DNA of 18,669 nt. Source: Gammaproteobacteria bacterium. Its GTDB lineage: Bacteria; Pseudomonadota; Gammaproteobacteria; Arenicellales; JAOTYS01. Position 1 is the first letter of the stretch, and each line of letters opens with the position of its first letter. Below the pieces are notes generated by a model. The model was given only the letters and a program-made list of their open reading frames with translations. It had not been told where the DNA came from and searched no databases. Made by a program: the position numbers and the translations under genes. Shown piece by piece: positions 7,918-15,742 of the stretch. The DNA lies in assembly GCA_029861795.1 (NCBI GenBank), contig JAOTYS010000037.1, positions 1 to 18,669 on the forward strand. The letters run 5' to 3'.

Positions 7918-8190
7918 CTACTGAGCCTGGCTGTGTGCACTCCTAAACTGCCCGCTGATCCGATTAATAAAGTTGGCGATTATCAAGAAGAGGACACCGA
8001 GCAAGATTGCGACGGCAGCCATCAGCCAGACAAGGACTTTGGGTTCGAGCAAAATCAAAATCCCGACTAGGATTAGTACAACTCCGGGTATCATCAGAAG
8101 TGAACGGGCTGGCGGCTTTTCGGCCAGTCCCTTGCACACTGATGCCATCGGGCACATCGCCATGGGTTCTTTCGGATGAATCTCAACCAT
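7918..8190 (-). CDS. Small membrane protein with cytoplasmic Cys motif
   Basis: A 90-residue protein. A polar N-terminus with two cysteines, AMCPMASVCKGLAEKPP, precedes two hydrophobic helices (LLMIPGVVLILVGILILL and VWLMAAVAILLGVLFLIIA) and a basic tail. The ATG at 8188-8190 is preferred over an ATG 21 bp upstream because GAGGTG lies seven bases ahead of it. Function is unknown; the paired Cys-x5-Cys could bind a metal or act in redox sensing (inference). An Fnr-type box lies 65 bp upstream of the start, with TCTACT at 8228-8233 in -10 position, so anaerobic induction is likely. Confidence 0.75.
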   Translation of the reverse strand: MVEIHPKEPMAMCPMASVCKGLAEKPPARSLLMIPGVVLILVGILILLEPKVLVWLMAAVAILLGVLFLIIANFINRISGQFRSAHSQAQ

Positions 8191-8255
8191 TTTTTTCACC
8201 TCGTTAAGCACGCTACGTCTGTTTACGAGTAGATCAGTCTATTTGCGATGAATTG

Positions 8256-8269
8256 TTGACCAAGATCAA
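8256..8269. promoter_or_regulatory. Fnr box
   Basis: TTGACCAAGATCAA matches TTGAT-N4-ATCAA at 9 of 10 positions. It lies between the divergent small membrane protein (65 bp) and the methyltransferase-like gene (93 bp). On the minus strand a -10-like TCTACT is centred 32 bp from the box centre, as in class II Fnr promoters. Confidence 0.75.
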
Positions 8270-8362
8270 CGTCGACAGCATCTGGACAGCCCATTTGGTC
8301 ATCGCCATGAATCGAACTCATCCGCGCATGTCAGTATCGTTCAATACCTATACGGTGAAACA

Positions 8363-9049
8363 ATGAGTAAACCGCTTTCGCCGATGCGCATTGTGTTCGC
8401 GTTTGCGGCCGGTTTTGCTTGTTTCGCAGCTATTCTCTTTATACCGGCGGGTCGGTTCGATTGGACTGCAGGCTGGCTCTATCTAGCAATTGTGGTGGTC
8501 AATATGGTCATTAACTACGTTTATCTCCACCGCAAAAATCCGGAACTGATAGAGCGGCGGATGTGCTTTGGGGATGGTACCAAGAGTTGGGATAAAGTAA
8601 TTGGCTGGGTGTTTAACCCGGTATTTGTTGCAGTCTATGTCGTCTCCGCGCTGGACGCGGTCCGCTTTGGGTGGTCGTCTATGCCGTTCTGGCTGTGGCT
8701 GGCCGGGTTTGTGATTTTCCTGCCCGGCACGGTGCTTTTCAGTTGGTCGATGGGTGTGAACCCGTTCTTTGAGCGAACTGTCCGTATCCAGACCGAACGC
8801 GGACACCGAGTCATCGACACGGGACCTTACCGTTTTGTTCGTCACCCGGGTTATCTCGGATTTTTCGGTTGGATTCTATCAGCTCCGCTGTTGCTCGGTT
8901 CGTGGTGGGCGTTCGTTCCTGCATTCGTTACGATCCTAGGACTTGTTATCCGAACTGAGTTGGAGGACCGTACGCTACGCAAAGAGTTGCCAGGCTACAC
9001 TGAGTACTCTCGACGCGTTCGCTTTCGCCTTGTCCCCGGTGTGTGGTGA
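8363..9049 (+). CDS. Isoprenylcysteine carboxyl methyltransferase-like membrane methyltransferase
   Basis: Integral membrane protein of 228 residues of the ICMT/phospholipid methyltransferase group, which uses S-adenosylmethionine. Four or five helices are followed by the family's C-terminal signature: DTGPYRFVRHPGYLGFFGW, then RTELEDRTLRKELPGYTEYSRRVRFRLVPGVW truncated here to its key elements RHPGY and the paired Glu residues of TELED. The bacterial substrate is not known, since bacteria generally lack prenylated CaaX proteins. The start ATG at 8363 has GGTG eight bases upstream. It is downstream of the Fnr box at 8256 and convergent with the DUF4136 lipoprotein gene. Confidence 0.88.
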   Translation: MSKPLSPMRIVFAFAAGFACFAAILFIPAGRFDWTAGWLYLAIVVVNMVINYVYLHRKNPELIERRMCFGDGTKSWDKVIGWVFNPVFVAVYVVSALDAVRFGWSSMPFWLWLAGFVIFLPGTVLFSWSMGVNPFFERTVRIQTERGHRVIDTGPYRFVRHPGYLGFFGWILSAPLLLGSWWAFVPAFVTILGLVIRTELEDRTLRKELPGYTEYSRRVRFRLVPGVW

Positions 9050-9056
9050 ACCTTTG

Positions 9057-9068
9057 CATCAGCTGATG
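9057..9068. repeat. Perfect 12-bp palindrome
   Basis: CATCAGCTGATG, between convergent genes and just past the methyltransferase stop. It has no loop or T tract and is not a convincing terminator. It may be chance. Confidence 0.2.
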
Positions 9069-9170
9069 ATGGCATTGCAAGAACGAGACAGAGGAGGACT
9101 GTTTCGGTATCGGTCAGCATTCTGTGAGCAAGCAATCGGTTTGGGAATCCCACAAGCTTTGTCCACAAGA

Positions 9171-9752
9171 TTATGCAAATCTGTAACTTAAGATATGAGT
9201 ACTCGCCGAGCGCTCCGGCGGAAACTGCTGCAAAATCCTTTGCACAGCAATGGCGACGGCTTCTTCCGAGTAATTCTTAGGTGTTAAGAGGTCCGTATCC
9301 CATCCACGCCAGATCAAAGTGTCAGTCGTGCCGTCGATAATGTCTATGATTAGGACTCCTTCCTCGTAGGTGCTAACCACGGGTTCTTCAACAATGACTG
9401 TATGTCCCCAATATCTATGGAAACGACTGTAGCCCACACCCACTCCGTATAACGTAGGCCGAAGTATGCTCCTAGTCGCCGTGTGGCATGTCACGTAGAA
9501 ATCGGGGTTATTGTTATCTTCCTCAAATCCACGAGCTTTAAGGGTGTCAATCGTCGCCCTCCGCACCCGCTGGATCAATAGCTCACTGTCGAGTATTGGG
9601 TTTCGAACCTCTTGTGCCTTGGGAGCGAGCCAAGAGAAGGCGCGATATTGAGAAAAGTCTATGTGTTCATTGAATTCAGTTTGAATCTTTGTGGCGCAAC
9701 CGACGACCATCAGGCCGCAAAAGAATAACAAAGATAATGTTCTTCTTTCCAT
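9171..9752 (-). CDS. DUF4136 family lipoprotein
   Basis: A 193-residue predicted lipoprotein: a basic start, the hydrophobic segment LSLLFFCGLMVVGC and a lipobox Cys at about residue 19. The mature part has the DUF4136 pattern: an early aromatic stretch (IDFSQYRAFSWLAP), a conserved RVRRATIDTLKARGFEE segment, a central PDFYVTCH strand, and a late strand describing self-assembly-type sheets (GVLIIDIIDGTTDTLIWRG). The function of the family is unknown. The ATG at 9752 is used, with a weak ribosome site. The Fnr box at 9813 lies 60 bp upstream, with CTTAAT at 9785-9790 in -10 position on this strand, so it may share anaerobic control with the divergent phosphoribosyltransferase gene. Confidence 0.87.
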   Translation of the reverse strand: MERRTLSLLFFCGLMVVGCATKIQTEFNEHIDFSQYRAFSWLAPKAQEVRNPILDSELLIQRVRRATIDTLKARGFEEDNNNPDFYVTCHTATRSILRPTLYGVGVGYSRFHRYWGHTVIVEEPVVSTYEEGVLIIDIIDGTTDTLIWRGWDTDLLTPKNYSEEAVAIAVQRILQQFPPERSASTHILSYRFA

Positions 9753-9812
9753 ATTCGGGATCCGAAGTTCAGCTTGAGCTTGTCATTAAGACAGATGCAA
9801 TGTTAGCTTATG

Positions 9813-9826
9813 TTGACCTAAATCAA
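9813..9826. promoter_or_regulatory. Fnr box between DUF4136 and pncB genes
   Basis: TTGACCTAAATCAA matches the Fnr consensus at 9 of 10 positions. To the right, TAGTGT (9851-9856) is centred 32 bp away, which would give a short leader to the GTG at 9879. To the left, CTTAAT (9785-9790) has the same spacing. One site could therefore serve both genes. Confidence 0.8.
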
Positions 9827-9878
9827 CGCCATATTCGCTTGCGTCGCCGATAGTGTCGGCACGAACCGGGCGCAAACA

Positions 9879-11261
9879 GTGGAAAAGAACATATCGAAAC
9901 CAATAAGCCACGCCGGTGACACAGCTCGACTGCGGGAAAGCGCACTTCTCACAGATCTCTACCAGCTCACTATGTTACACGTTTATCACGAGCGTCATAT
10001 GGACGAGGTCGCGGTCTTCGAGTTTTTTGTGCGCAAGCTACCTGAACAGCGGAACTTTCTTTTGGCAGTAGGTAGCGAGCACGTACTCGATTACCTAAGA
10101 AGACTGCGCTTCACTTCAGACGATATCGAGTGGCTGGCCGAGACAGGGCGTTACAACACAGGCTTTCTTAAGGCTCTGGAAGACTTTCGCTTCACCGGCG
10201 ATGTGTATGCGATGGCGGAAGGAACGGTGTTCTTTCCGAACGAACCCATTGTGCGTGTAGTCGCACCGCTCTCGCAGGCGCAGTTGATCGAAAGCCGCCT
10301 CATGAATATTTTGCATTTACAAGTACTGATCGCGTCTAAGGCGTGCCGTTGTGTGTTGGCAGCTCCGGACAAGCTGCTTATCGACTTCGGTATGCGCCGC
10401 GCTCATGGCTTTGAGGCTGCGCTATTTGCTGCCCGTGCGAGCTACTTGGCAGGATTTGCTGGTACCGCTACGGTGCTAGCTGACAAGATGTACGGTATTC
10501 CGAGTTACGGCACCATGGCCCATTCGTTTGTGCAATGTCACGATACCGAAGTGGAAGCCTTTCGCCGTTTCGCGCAAACCGAGCGAGACAACGTCGTACT
10601 TCTCATCGATACCTATGACACAGAGGAGGGAGCACGACGGGTGGTTAAGCTCGCCCGAGAGCTTAGTGAGGCAGGTATTAACATCAAGGCGGTGCGATTG
10701 GATAGCGGGGACTTGACTAAGCTTGCGCATCACGTGCGGGCCATATTAGATGAGGGGGGGTGCCAAAACATCAACATTTTCTGTAGTGGGAGTCTGGATG
10801 AATACCGAATACAAGAGCTCCTCAGAGCCGGGGCACCGGTAGATGGATTCGGCATTGGTACTAGCCTGGATGTGTCGGCCGACGCGCCTTATCTGGACTG
10901 CGTTTATAAGTTGCAGGAATACGCTGGCCGTGCCCGCCGCAAGCGCTCTGCCGGTAAGGCGACTTGGCCCGGACGCAAGCAAGTGTTTCGTCACTATGAT
11001 GGAGAAGGTTTTATGCGCTCTGATGTTCTCACCGTGGAAGATGATCACCAAGACGGTGAGGCATTGCTGCAACCGGTTATGTGCAATGGCGAGCGCATCA
11101 ACTCGCCTGAGTCTTTGGAGTCCATTCGCAGGCGCGTGAAGGATGAGCTTAACCGCATACCGGCGTCGCTGAAATCGCTGGATCAAGCAGCTCCCTATCG
11201 AGTCACCGTGTCCGATACCCTACATAGACTGGCCGATGATGTGGATCGTCACTTTCTATAG
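9879..11261 (+). CDS. pncB: Nicotinate phosphoribosyltransferase
   Basis: Cytoplasmic enzyme of the Preiss-Handler NAD salvage route: nicotinate + PRPP + ATP gives nicotinate mononucleotide. The 460-residue length is normal. Visible motifs are the N-terminal ALLTDLYQLTM, FEFFVRKLPEQRNFLLAVG, the active-site YGTMAHSFVQ whose His is the autophosphorylated residue in the family, the phosphate-binding AVRLDSGDLTKL, and GFGIGTSLDVSADAPYLD. The start is GTG 9879. An Fnr box lies 52 bp upstream. The PRPP that it needs could come from the synthetase encoded convergently at 12416-13402. Among known relatives it resembles in context PncB2 (Rv0573c) of the M. tuberculosis DosR regulon, which is also hypoxia-induced. 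Confidence 0.95.
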   Translation: MEKNISKPISHAGDTARLRESALLTDLYQLTMLHVYHERHMDEVAVFEFFVRKLPEQRNFLLAVGSEHVLDYLRRLRFTSDDIEWLAETGRYNTGFLKALEDFRFTGDVYAMAEGTVFFPNEPIVRVVAPLSQAQLIESRLMNILHLQVLIASKACRCVLAAPDKLLIDFGMRRAHGFEAALFAARASYLAGFAGTATVLADKMYGIPSYGTMAHSFVQCHDTEVEAFRRFAQTERDNVVLLIDTYDTEEGARRVVKLARELSEAGINIKAVRLDSGDLTKLAHHVRAILDEGGCQNINIFCSGSLDEYRIQELLRAGAPVDGFGIGTSLDVSADAPYLDCVYKLQEYAGRARRKRSAGKATWPGRKQVFRHYDGEGFMRSDVLTVEDDHQDGEALLQPVMCNGERINSPESLESIRRRVKDELNRIPASLKSLDQAAPYRVTVSDTLHRLADDVDRHFL

Positions 11262-11374
11262 CGGTGGTTGGGGGGTCATCGTTGGTAAAGCAAGCACGAG
11301 GCTTGATCTGCTAGCCAGACTGTTGAGTCTACACAACATCATCCCACAGAAATGCGAGTGGTACCGGGCGCACC

Positions 11375-12412
11375 ATGAGAACAGAAACGGTGCACTCTAA
11401 AGCGCTGAGCATTTCGCTCGAAGACAAAGTGGCCTTTCTCAAACGGCCGTCCACCTATCCGGATGGTCCTGATGAAGTCGGGGTGATCGAAACCCACATG
11501 TCATGGGTCTTCCTTACAAAAAATTATGTCTACAAACTAAAGAAGCCTGTTCGAAGTGATTTTCTGGATTTTAGTACCCTTGACTCACGCTCACAGGATT
11601 GTCGGGCAGAGGTAAAGCTGAATGGACGACTCGCGCCAGATGTTTATCTGGAGACCGTACCCTTGACCGTCGACAAACATGGCGGGTTGCAATTGGATGG
11701 GAGCGGGGACGTTGTGGAGTGGCTTGTAAAGATGAAGCGATTACCCAGAGATCATATGCTCGATCATGCCATACAACAACGCACAGTGAGACGTGAAGAT
11801 GTGCGCCGGTTTAGCAAGAAATTAGCTTGTTTCTATGACAATGCTCACCCCATAGAGATCATGCCTGCGGCATATTGCCATCGATTTGAGCAAGATATTC
11901 AAGACAATTGCACAGAACTATCGAGGTCTGAATATGGGTTCCCTCAGGCTGTGACAGAACGTATCACGGTCGTCCAGCGGGAATTCTTAGAGCGAGGCCG
12001 CGCATTGCTGGAGCAACGCGCCAGGGATCACAAGATTATTGAGGCCCATGGAGATCTCCGGCCCGAGCATGTTTGCATGATAGAGAAGCCGGTATTCATT
12101 GACTGTCTGGAGTTCAAAAAAGCGTTTCGAATTCTCGATCCAGCCGACGAGTTATCCTATTTGGCGATGGAATGCGAGCGTCTCGGTACCACATGGATCG
12201 GTGATTTGGTCTTCGAGACCTATGGCGAAGTGGCCGACGACTACCCGCCCTCAGAGTTGCTGCATTTTTATAAGAGTTTTCGCGCCGCATTACGCGCAAA
12301 GATCACCATCTGGCACCTCAAGGACGATAAGATTCACGAACGTCATAAGTGGGTTAGACGAACGCAGCACTATTTGGATTTGGCGGACAAGCATGCGCAG
12401 CAATTGCGCTAG
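11375..12412 (+). CDS. COG2187 aminoglycoside-phosphotransferase-like kinase
   Basis: A 345-residue protein of the COG2187 group, with a protein-kinase/APH-like fold. N-terminal signature: IETHMSWVFLTKNYVYKLKKPV and DFLDFSTLDSR, with the nucleotide-site lysine in YKLKKP. The catalytic-type loop is EAHGDLRPEHVC followed by VFIDCLEF and LDPADELSYLAMECERLG. The substrate is unknown. Related proteins such as Rv2004c carry a second C-terminal P-loop kinase domain, which is absent here. The gene follows pncB by 113 bp on the same strand and could be cotranscribed. It ends 3 bp from the stop of the convergent PRPP synthetase gene, with no terminator between them. Confidence 0.85.
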   Translation: MRTETVHSKALSISLEDKVAFLKRPSTYPDGPDEVGVIETHMSWVFLTKNYVYKLKKPVRSDFLDFSTLDSRSQDCRAEVKLNGRLAPDVYLETVPLTVDKHGGLQLDGSGDVVEWLVKMKRLPRDHMLDHAIQQRTVRREDVRRFSKKLACFYDNAHPIEIMPAAYCHRFEQDIQDNCTELSRSEYGFPQAVTERITVVQREFLERGRALLEQRARDHKIIEAHGDLRPEHVCMIEKPVFIDCLEFKKAFRILDPADELSYLAMECERLGTTWIGDLVFETYGEVADDYPPSELLHFYKSFRAALRAKITIWHLKDDKIHERHKWVRRTQHYLDLADKHAQQLR

Positions 12413-12415
12413 CCG

Positions 12416-13402
12416 TTAAATCTCAAGGAGCTCGACGATTGATCCTGCTGAATGGATAGCGTGTATGGCGTCCGCCACCAGGCTTGCGGCATTCAGCACA
12501 ACGATTTTTCGCTCAGTGAACTCAGGATCTAAGCGGAAAGGTGGGATGGTATTGGTGATCACCACTTTTTCCAGTGCCGGATGGGACAAGACTCGGCCGG
12601 CGTCTCCGACAAATAACCCATGAGTCGCTGCGGCATATAGTCGCCTCCCTCCACGGGCATGACAAGCATCGACTGTACGCGCGATGGTGCCTCCGGTGCT
12701 GATCATGTCGTCGATGATAACAGCCGTCTTATCCTTCACATCACCGACCAACGCTTGTCCGCTGACAACGCCAGCGCTTCGTTGTTTCTCCATGAACGCA
12801 CTGACTACGGATCTTTCGAATCGGTGGGATAACGCTTGTCGGAATTGCTCGGCGCGCTTAACTCCCCCGGCGTCCGGAGAAACAACAACTATCTCATCAT
12901 CACCGAGCAGAGGAACAAAATAGTCTACGAAGAGTTTCTTTGCTTCTATATGTTCGGTTTGACATCTGAAAGCATTTTGAAAGGCTGTCAAGTTATGCAC
13001 ATCGACGGTCAACACCCGATCAGTGCCGACAGCCTCTAGCAAGTTCGCGACATAACGAGTGGTCACCGGATCGCGGGATTTTGTTTTCCGATCTTTGCGG
13101 GCGTAGCACAGATATGGAATTATGGCAGTAACCTGTCGCGCTGAGGCATCTTTTAAGGAACCGATAAAAAACAGCAGTCGGCAGAGTTTGTCATTGACGC
13201 TTTGATTTTCGTCGCTGTATAGGGAATGGATGACAAAGACGTCTTTGCTGCGGACGCTCATGAGCGAACGTGACTTATGCTCCCCGTCTTCGAAGTTCCG
13301 CTCTTCGAGTTCGCTCGGCGGAATTCCTAGCTGTTCACTGACTATTGCGCCAAATTGCTGACTGCCGGCTAAGCAGAACAGGCATAATTCATCAGTACTC
13401 AT
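12416..13402 (-). CDS. prs: Ribose-phosphate pyrophosphokinase (PRPP synthetase)
   Basis: Makes PRPP from ribose 5-phosphate and ATP. The 328-residue protein has both halves of the PRPP synthetase fold. Visible are the NFEDGE strand; the ATP/metal region [18 protein letters not shown] followed by [24 protein letters not shown]; and the PRPP loop [14 protein letters not shown]. It diverges from housekeeping Prs (for example [13 protein letters not shown] in place of the usual DLHAxQIQGFF), so it may be an accessory paralogue. Its start overlaps the end of the hydrolase gene by 11 bp. It is the last gene of the PRT-hydrolase-Prs operon and would feed PRPP to the nearby nicotinate phosphoribosyltransferase. 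Confidence 0.93.
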   Translation of the reverse strand: MSTDELCLFCLAGSQQFGAIVSEQLGIPPSELEERNFEDGEHKSRSLMSVRSKDVFVIHSLYSDENQSVNDKLCRLLFFIGSLKDASARQVTAIIPYLCYARKDRKTKSRDPVTTRYVANLLEAVGTDRVLTVDVHNLTAFQNAFRCQTEHIEAKKLFVDYFVPLLGDDEIVVVSPDAGGVKRAEQFRQALSHRFERSVVSAFMEKQRSAGVVSGQALVGDVKDKTAVIIDDMISTGGTIARTVDACHARGGRRLYAAATHGLFVGDAGRVLSHPALEKVVITNTIPPFRLDPEFTERKIVVLNAASLVADAIHAIHSAGSIVELLEI

Positions 13403-14120
13403 TGGTAGCGGTCACATCGAATTTTGTGGTTTTATGAGATTCAACTAGATAGCGCCGAAACCAATCGCACGCAAGTTGTGAAACTCGTTCTAGCTTGCCA
13501 GGTTCTTCAAACAAGTGTGTCGCACCCGGGACTATCTCCATAGAATGTGCAACATTGAGTAAACGACTTGCTTCTTGATTCAACTGAATCACGACGTCGT
13601 CATGACCGCCAACAATAAGGAGGGTGGGCGCACACACGCGGGGGAGTGCGTCTCCGGCCAGATCTGGTCGGCCTCCGCGCGAGACAACGGCCTCGACTTG
13701 ATCGGGCTTTTCGGCGGCCGCAATTAAGGCCGCTGCGGCGCCAGTGCTGGCGCCGAACAATCCGATTTTGAATCGTCGGGTGGGTTTGTATCCATTCACC
13801 CAATCGACGGCACTAACAAGTCTCTCGGACAACAGCGCAATATCAAAACGCAGTTCGCGAGTAACTTGGTCAATCTTATGCTCTTCTGCCGTGAGTAGGT
13901 CAAACAGCAGTGTGGCCAAACCGGCATCGTTCAATTTTCTCGCGACAAAGTGGTTGCGTGAACTGAAGCGGCTACTGCCACTCCCATGAGCAAACAACAC
14001 GATCGCTTTCGATCCGTGTGGAATGGCGAGGATTCCTTCAAGGTCAGTCCTACCGGCCTGCACCGCGATGTTGGTCGTTTGGCTCTGATCAGGCAACGGA
14101 TTGTCCAAGATCGGTGCCAT
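13392..14120 (-). CDS. Dienelactone-hydrolase-like alpha/beta hydrolase
   Basis: A cytoplasmic alpha/beta hydrolase of 242 residues. The nucleophile elbow is [11 protein letters not shown] (Ser), the acid lies in [11 protein letters not shown], and the His in [11 protein letters not shown], so the triad is complete. The oxyanion region reads [11 protein letters not shown]. Its substrate is not known. The ATG at 14118-14120 makes the gene overlap the upstream phosphoribosyltransferase by 32 bp in another frame, and its 3' end overlaps prs by 11 bp, a tightly coupled operon. In several bacteria, including M. tuberculosis Rv0571c, a PRT and this hydrolase form one polypeptide; here they are separate. 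Confidence 0.9.
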   Translation of the reverse strand: MAPILDNPLPDQSQTTNIAVQAGRTDLEGILAIPHGSKAIVLFAHGSGSSRFSSRNHFVARKLNDAGLATLLFDLLTAEEHKIDQVTRELRFDIALLSERLVSAVDWVNGYKPTRRFKIGLFGASTGAAAALIAAAEKPDQVEAVVSRGGRPDLAGDALPRVCAPTLLIVGGHDDVVIQLNQEASRLLNVAHSMEIVPGATHLFEEPGKLERVSQLACDWFRRYLVESHKTTKFDVTATNEY

Positions 14121-14796
14121 CGGTTTCGTGTGACCACCGCAGGTGAGCGCGTGTTAGGAGATCCCGAACTTCTTGGTCGGTAACCTGTGCAAAGTTCCGA
14201 TACCAAAGTCCTATCGCGTAATAGGGCTCCGGCATTGCCAGGCAGACAACTTCGTCGGTTTCCTTGCGCAGAGTCGTAACAGTGTCGGTTGGGGCGACTG
14301 GTACCGCCACAACGATTCGAGACGAACCGTTTTGACGTAGGGCCGCCACTGCTGCGCGCATGGTGGCGCCGGTCGCGAGGCCGTCATCCACTAGAACAAT
14401 ACAGCGATCGCGCAGTTCGGGCGGCGGGCGGTCGCCGCGATAGGCCTTATCCCGGCGCCTTAGTTCCTGCTCTTCTCGATTGGCGACTGCGTCAATGGTT
14501 TGGTCGGATATGTGCAACCCTCGAACGATCTCAGGGTTCAAGACTCTGATACCGCCGGTGGCAATCGCACCCATAGCAAGTTCTTCCTGTCCCGGGGCTC
14601 CGAGTTTGCGGACCAACATAAGATCCAGCGGTGCGCCAATTGCTTCGGCCACTTCGAAAGCCACCGGCACACCACCACGGGGAAGCGCCAGCACAAGAGT
14701 ATCCGTCCGCCCGATATAGGCTTCCAGGGCCTCGCCGAGCAGACGTCCTGCTTCCGAGCGATCGCTAAACGGCAAATCTATCTGTGTGTGGGGCAA
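14089..14796 (-). CDS. Phosphoribosyltransferase (type I fold)
   Basis: A 235-residue phosphoribosyltransferase-fold protein with the PRPP loop CIVLVDDGLATGATM and the upstream VLALPRGGVPVAFEVA and LVRKLGAPGQEELAMGAI segments typical of the PRT half of PRT-hydrolase fusions. The acceptor substrate is unknown. The start is a TTG at 14796; it is supported by GGGAGG nine bases upstream, and no ATG fits. It is the first gene of an overlapping operon with the hydrolase and prs. A degenerate Fnr box lies 60 bp upstream, with TAAGTT at 14829-14834 in -10 position. Confidence 0.9.
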   Translation of the reverse strand: MPHTQIDLPFSDRSEAGRLLGEALEAYIGRTDTLVLALPRGGVPVAFEVAEAIGAPLDLMLVRKLGAPGQEELAMGAIATGGIRVLNPEIVRGLHISDQTIDAVANREEQELRRRDKAYRGDRPPPELRDRCIVLVDDGLATGATMRAAVAALRQNGSSRIVVAVPVAPTDTVTTLRKETDEVVCLAMPEPYYAIGLWYRNFAQVTDQEVRDLLTRAHLRWSHETDGTDLGQSVA

Positions 14797-14856
14797 CGTA
14801 ATAAACCTCCCGTTCGAAAATCATTAGAAACTTAAAAGGAGCAGTGGAGAAAAACC

Positions 14857-14870
14857 TTAACGCAGATCAA
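14857..14870 (-). promoter_or_regulatory. Degenerate Fnr box upstream of the PRT-hydrolase-prs operon
   Basis: Minus-strand TTGATCTGCGTTAA: a perfect TTGAT half-site and GTTAA in place of ATCAA (8 of 10). A -10-like TAAGTT is centred 32 bp downstream, and the TTG start is 60 bp away. The rest of the 232-bp gap (14797-15028) shows nothing else that can be supported. Confidence 0.55.
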
Positions 14871-15028
14871 ATACGTAGCGAAAAAGGCTGATATCCAAGT
14901 GTATCCCAATGCTGAGACGCCGATTACACAGATCCGTGCTTGGATAGAGGCGCATACGAAACTCCGTGTACCGCAGGGCGATATTTCCGCGTTTTCTTGT
15001 GTACGAATGTTAAGTTAGCAGGACTCGA

Positions 15029-15484
15029 TTAGGAGGTCGCTCTCCAAGTGCCGTCGGGTAGACGACATGCTGTGCCTGTCAGTATCTCGCTCTGGCCGTC
15101 GATCTCGACCGTGGTGCGGTATTCCCGACAAGGAGTTGAACCCTCATAGTACGTTCTTGTCGGCGTCATGGTCATCGTCTGGCCGTCAGGATTGCGCCAG
15201 GTTGAAGCTTGGCCGATGGGATTTCGTTCAAGCACTGTGTTTGATTCTCGGGTGAAGCTGCGCCCCAGGAAGTATCCGCCGATACCGCAGGCTGCGGTCC
15301 AGCCATCGCGGCTGCCATGTCCCTCAAATAACTGGTTGCAGATCAGTGCGCCAACCAATCCAGTGCCTAATGGAACAATAGAGCTTTTACCAAACACATA
15401 GGGATCTGGCTGTACTCGACCACCTGGCCCAGCTACGCAGCCTGCGAGAGATAGGACCATTAGAACTGCAATTATTTTCTTCAT
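15029..15484 (-). CDS. 17-kDa surface-antigen-like outer-membrane lipoprotein
   Basis: A 151-residue lipoprotein. The signal MKKIIAVLMVLSLAGC ends in a lipobox at Cys16. A glycine-rich, glycine-zipper-like segment (GTGLVGALICNQLFEG and CGIGGYFLGRSF) follows, then a C-terminal domain ending CREYRTTVEIDG and GTACRLPDGTW, typical of Rickettsia 17-kDa antigen/RT0821-like proteins. The ATG at 15482-15484 is chosen because AGGAGG precedes it and the signal peptide starts there; a longer frame from 15538 would spoil the signal. It is probably anchored in the outer membrane with an envelope-stability role. A minus-strand Fnr box lies 119 bp upstream. Confidence 0.88.
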   Translation of the reverse strand: MKKIIAVLMVLSLAGCVAGPGGRVQPDPYVFGKSSIVPLGTGLVGALICNQLFEGHGSRDGWTAACGIGGYFLGRSFTRESNTVLERNPIGQASTWRNPDGQTMTMTPTRTYYEGSTPCREYRTTVEIDGQSEILTGTACRLPDGTWRATS

Positions 15485-15603
15485 CGAACTAACCTCCTGT
15501 CTGCGAAAGACGACAAATCTGGTTACCCTGAGATGCATTTGTTACAAACAATCTTCTGCGAGTAACAACTAATAAATGGTATGACTCCCCTAACGTCTTT
15601 GTT

Positions 15604-15617
15604 TTGATTCATGTCAA
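15604..15617 (-). promoter_or_regulatory. Fnr box for the antigen-like lipoprotein gene
   Basis: On the minus strand it reads TTGACATGAATCAA, 9 of 10 to consensus and the same TTGAC-N4-ATCAA form as the other boxes. TACCAT at 15576-15581 (4 of 6 to TATAAT) is centred 32 bp downstream, which fits a class II Fnr promoter. Confidence 0.72.
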
Positions 15618-15728
15618 ACTGATCCCTGTTGTAGAGCCCGATATCTTGGCGCTCACCTAAAAGTTCGACTGTTGATTTGTGGTGATGGCGCTGGTCATCA
15701 AATGCGTCGGATTCATGACATCGATTAT

Positions 15729-15742
15729 TTGACCTCAATCAA
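15729..15742 (+). promoter_or_regulatory. Fnr box upstream of glutamate dehydrogenase
   Basis: TTGACCTCAATCAA, 9 of 10 to the Fnr consensus, 79 bp before the ATG. The -10 is less clear than at the other boxes: TAGATA at 15770-15775 sits 37 bp from the box centre. The intergenic stretch 15485-15821 otherwise holds no gene. Confidence 0.7.

Noticed and set aside
12413..12415. Terminator between the convergent COG2187 and prs genes
   Set aside because: Only 3 bp separate the stop codons and no hairpin with a T tract is visible there.
14836..15016. About 58 open plus-strand codons between the PRT operon and the antigen lipoprotein
   Set aside because: No usable start codon and no ribosome site; it overlaps the predicted Fnr promoter and shows no family pattern.
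15523..15738. 71-codon minus-strand frame upstream of the antigen-like lipoprotein
   Set aside because: It spans both Fnr boxes and the promoter region and reads as low-complexity polar residues; not supported as a gene.
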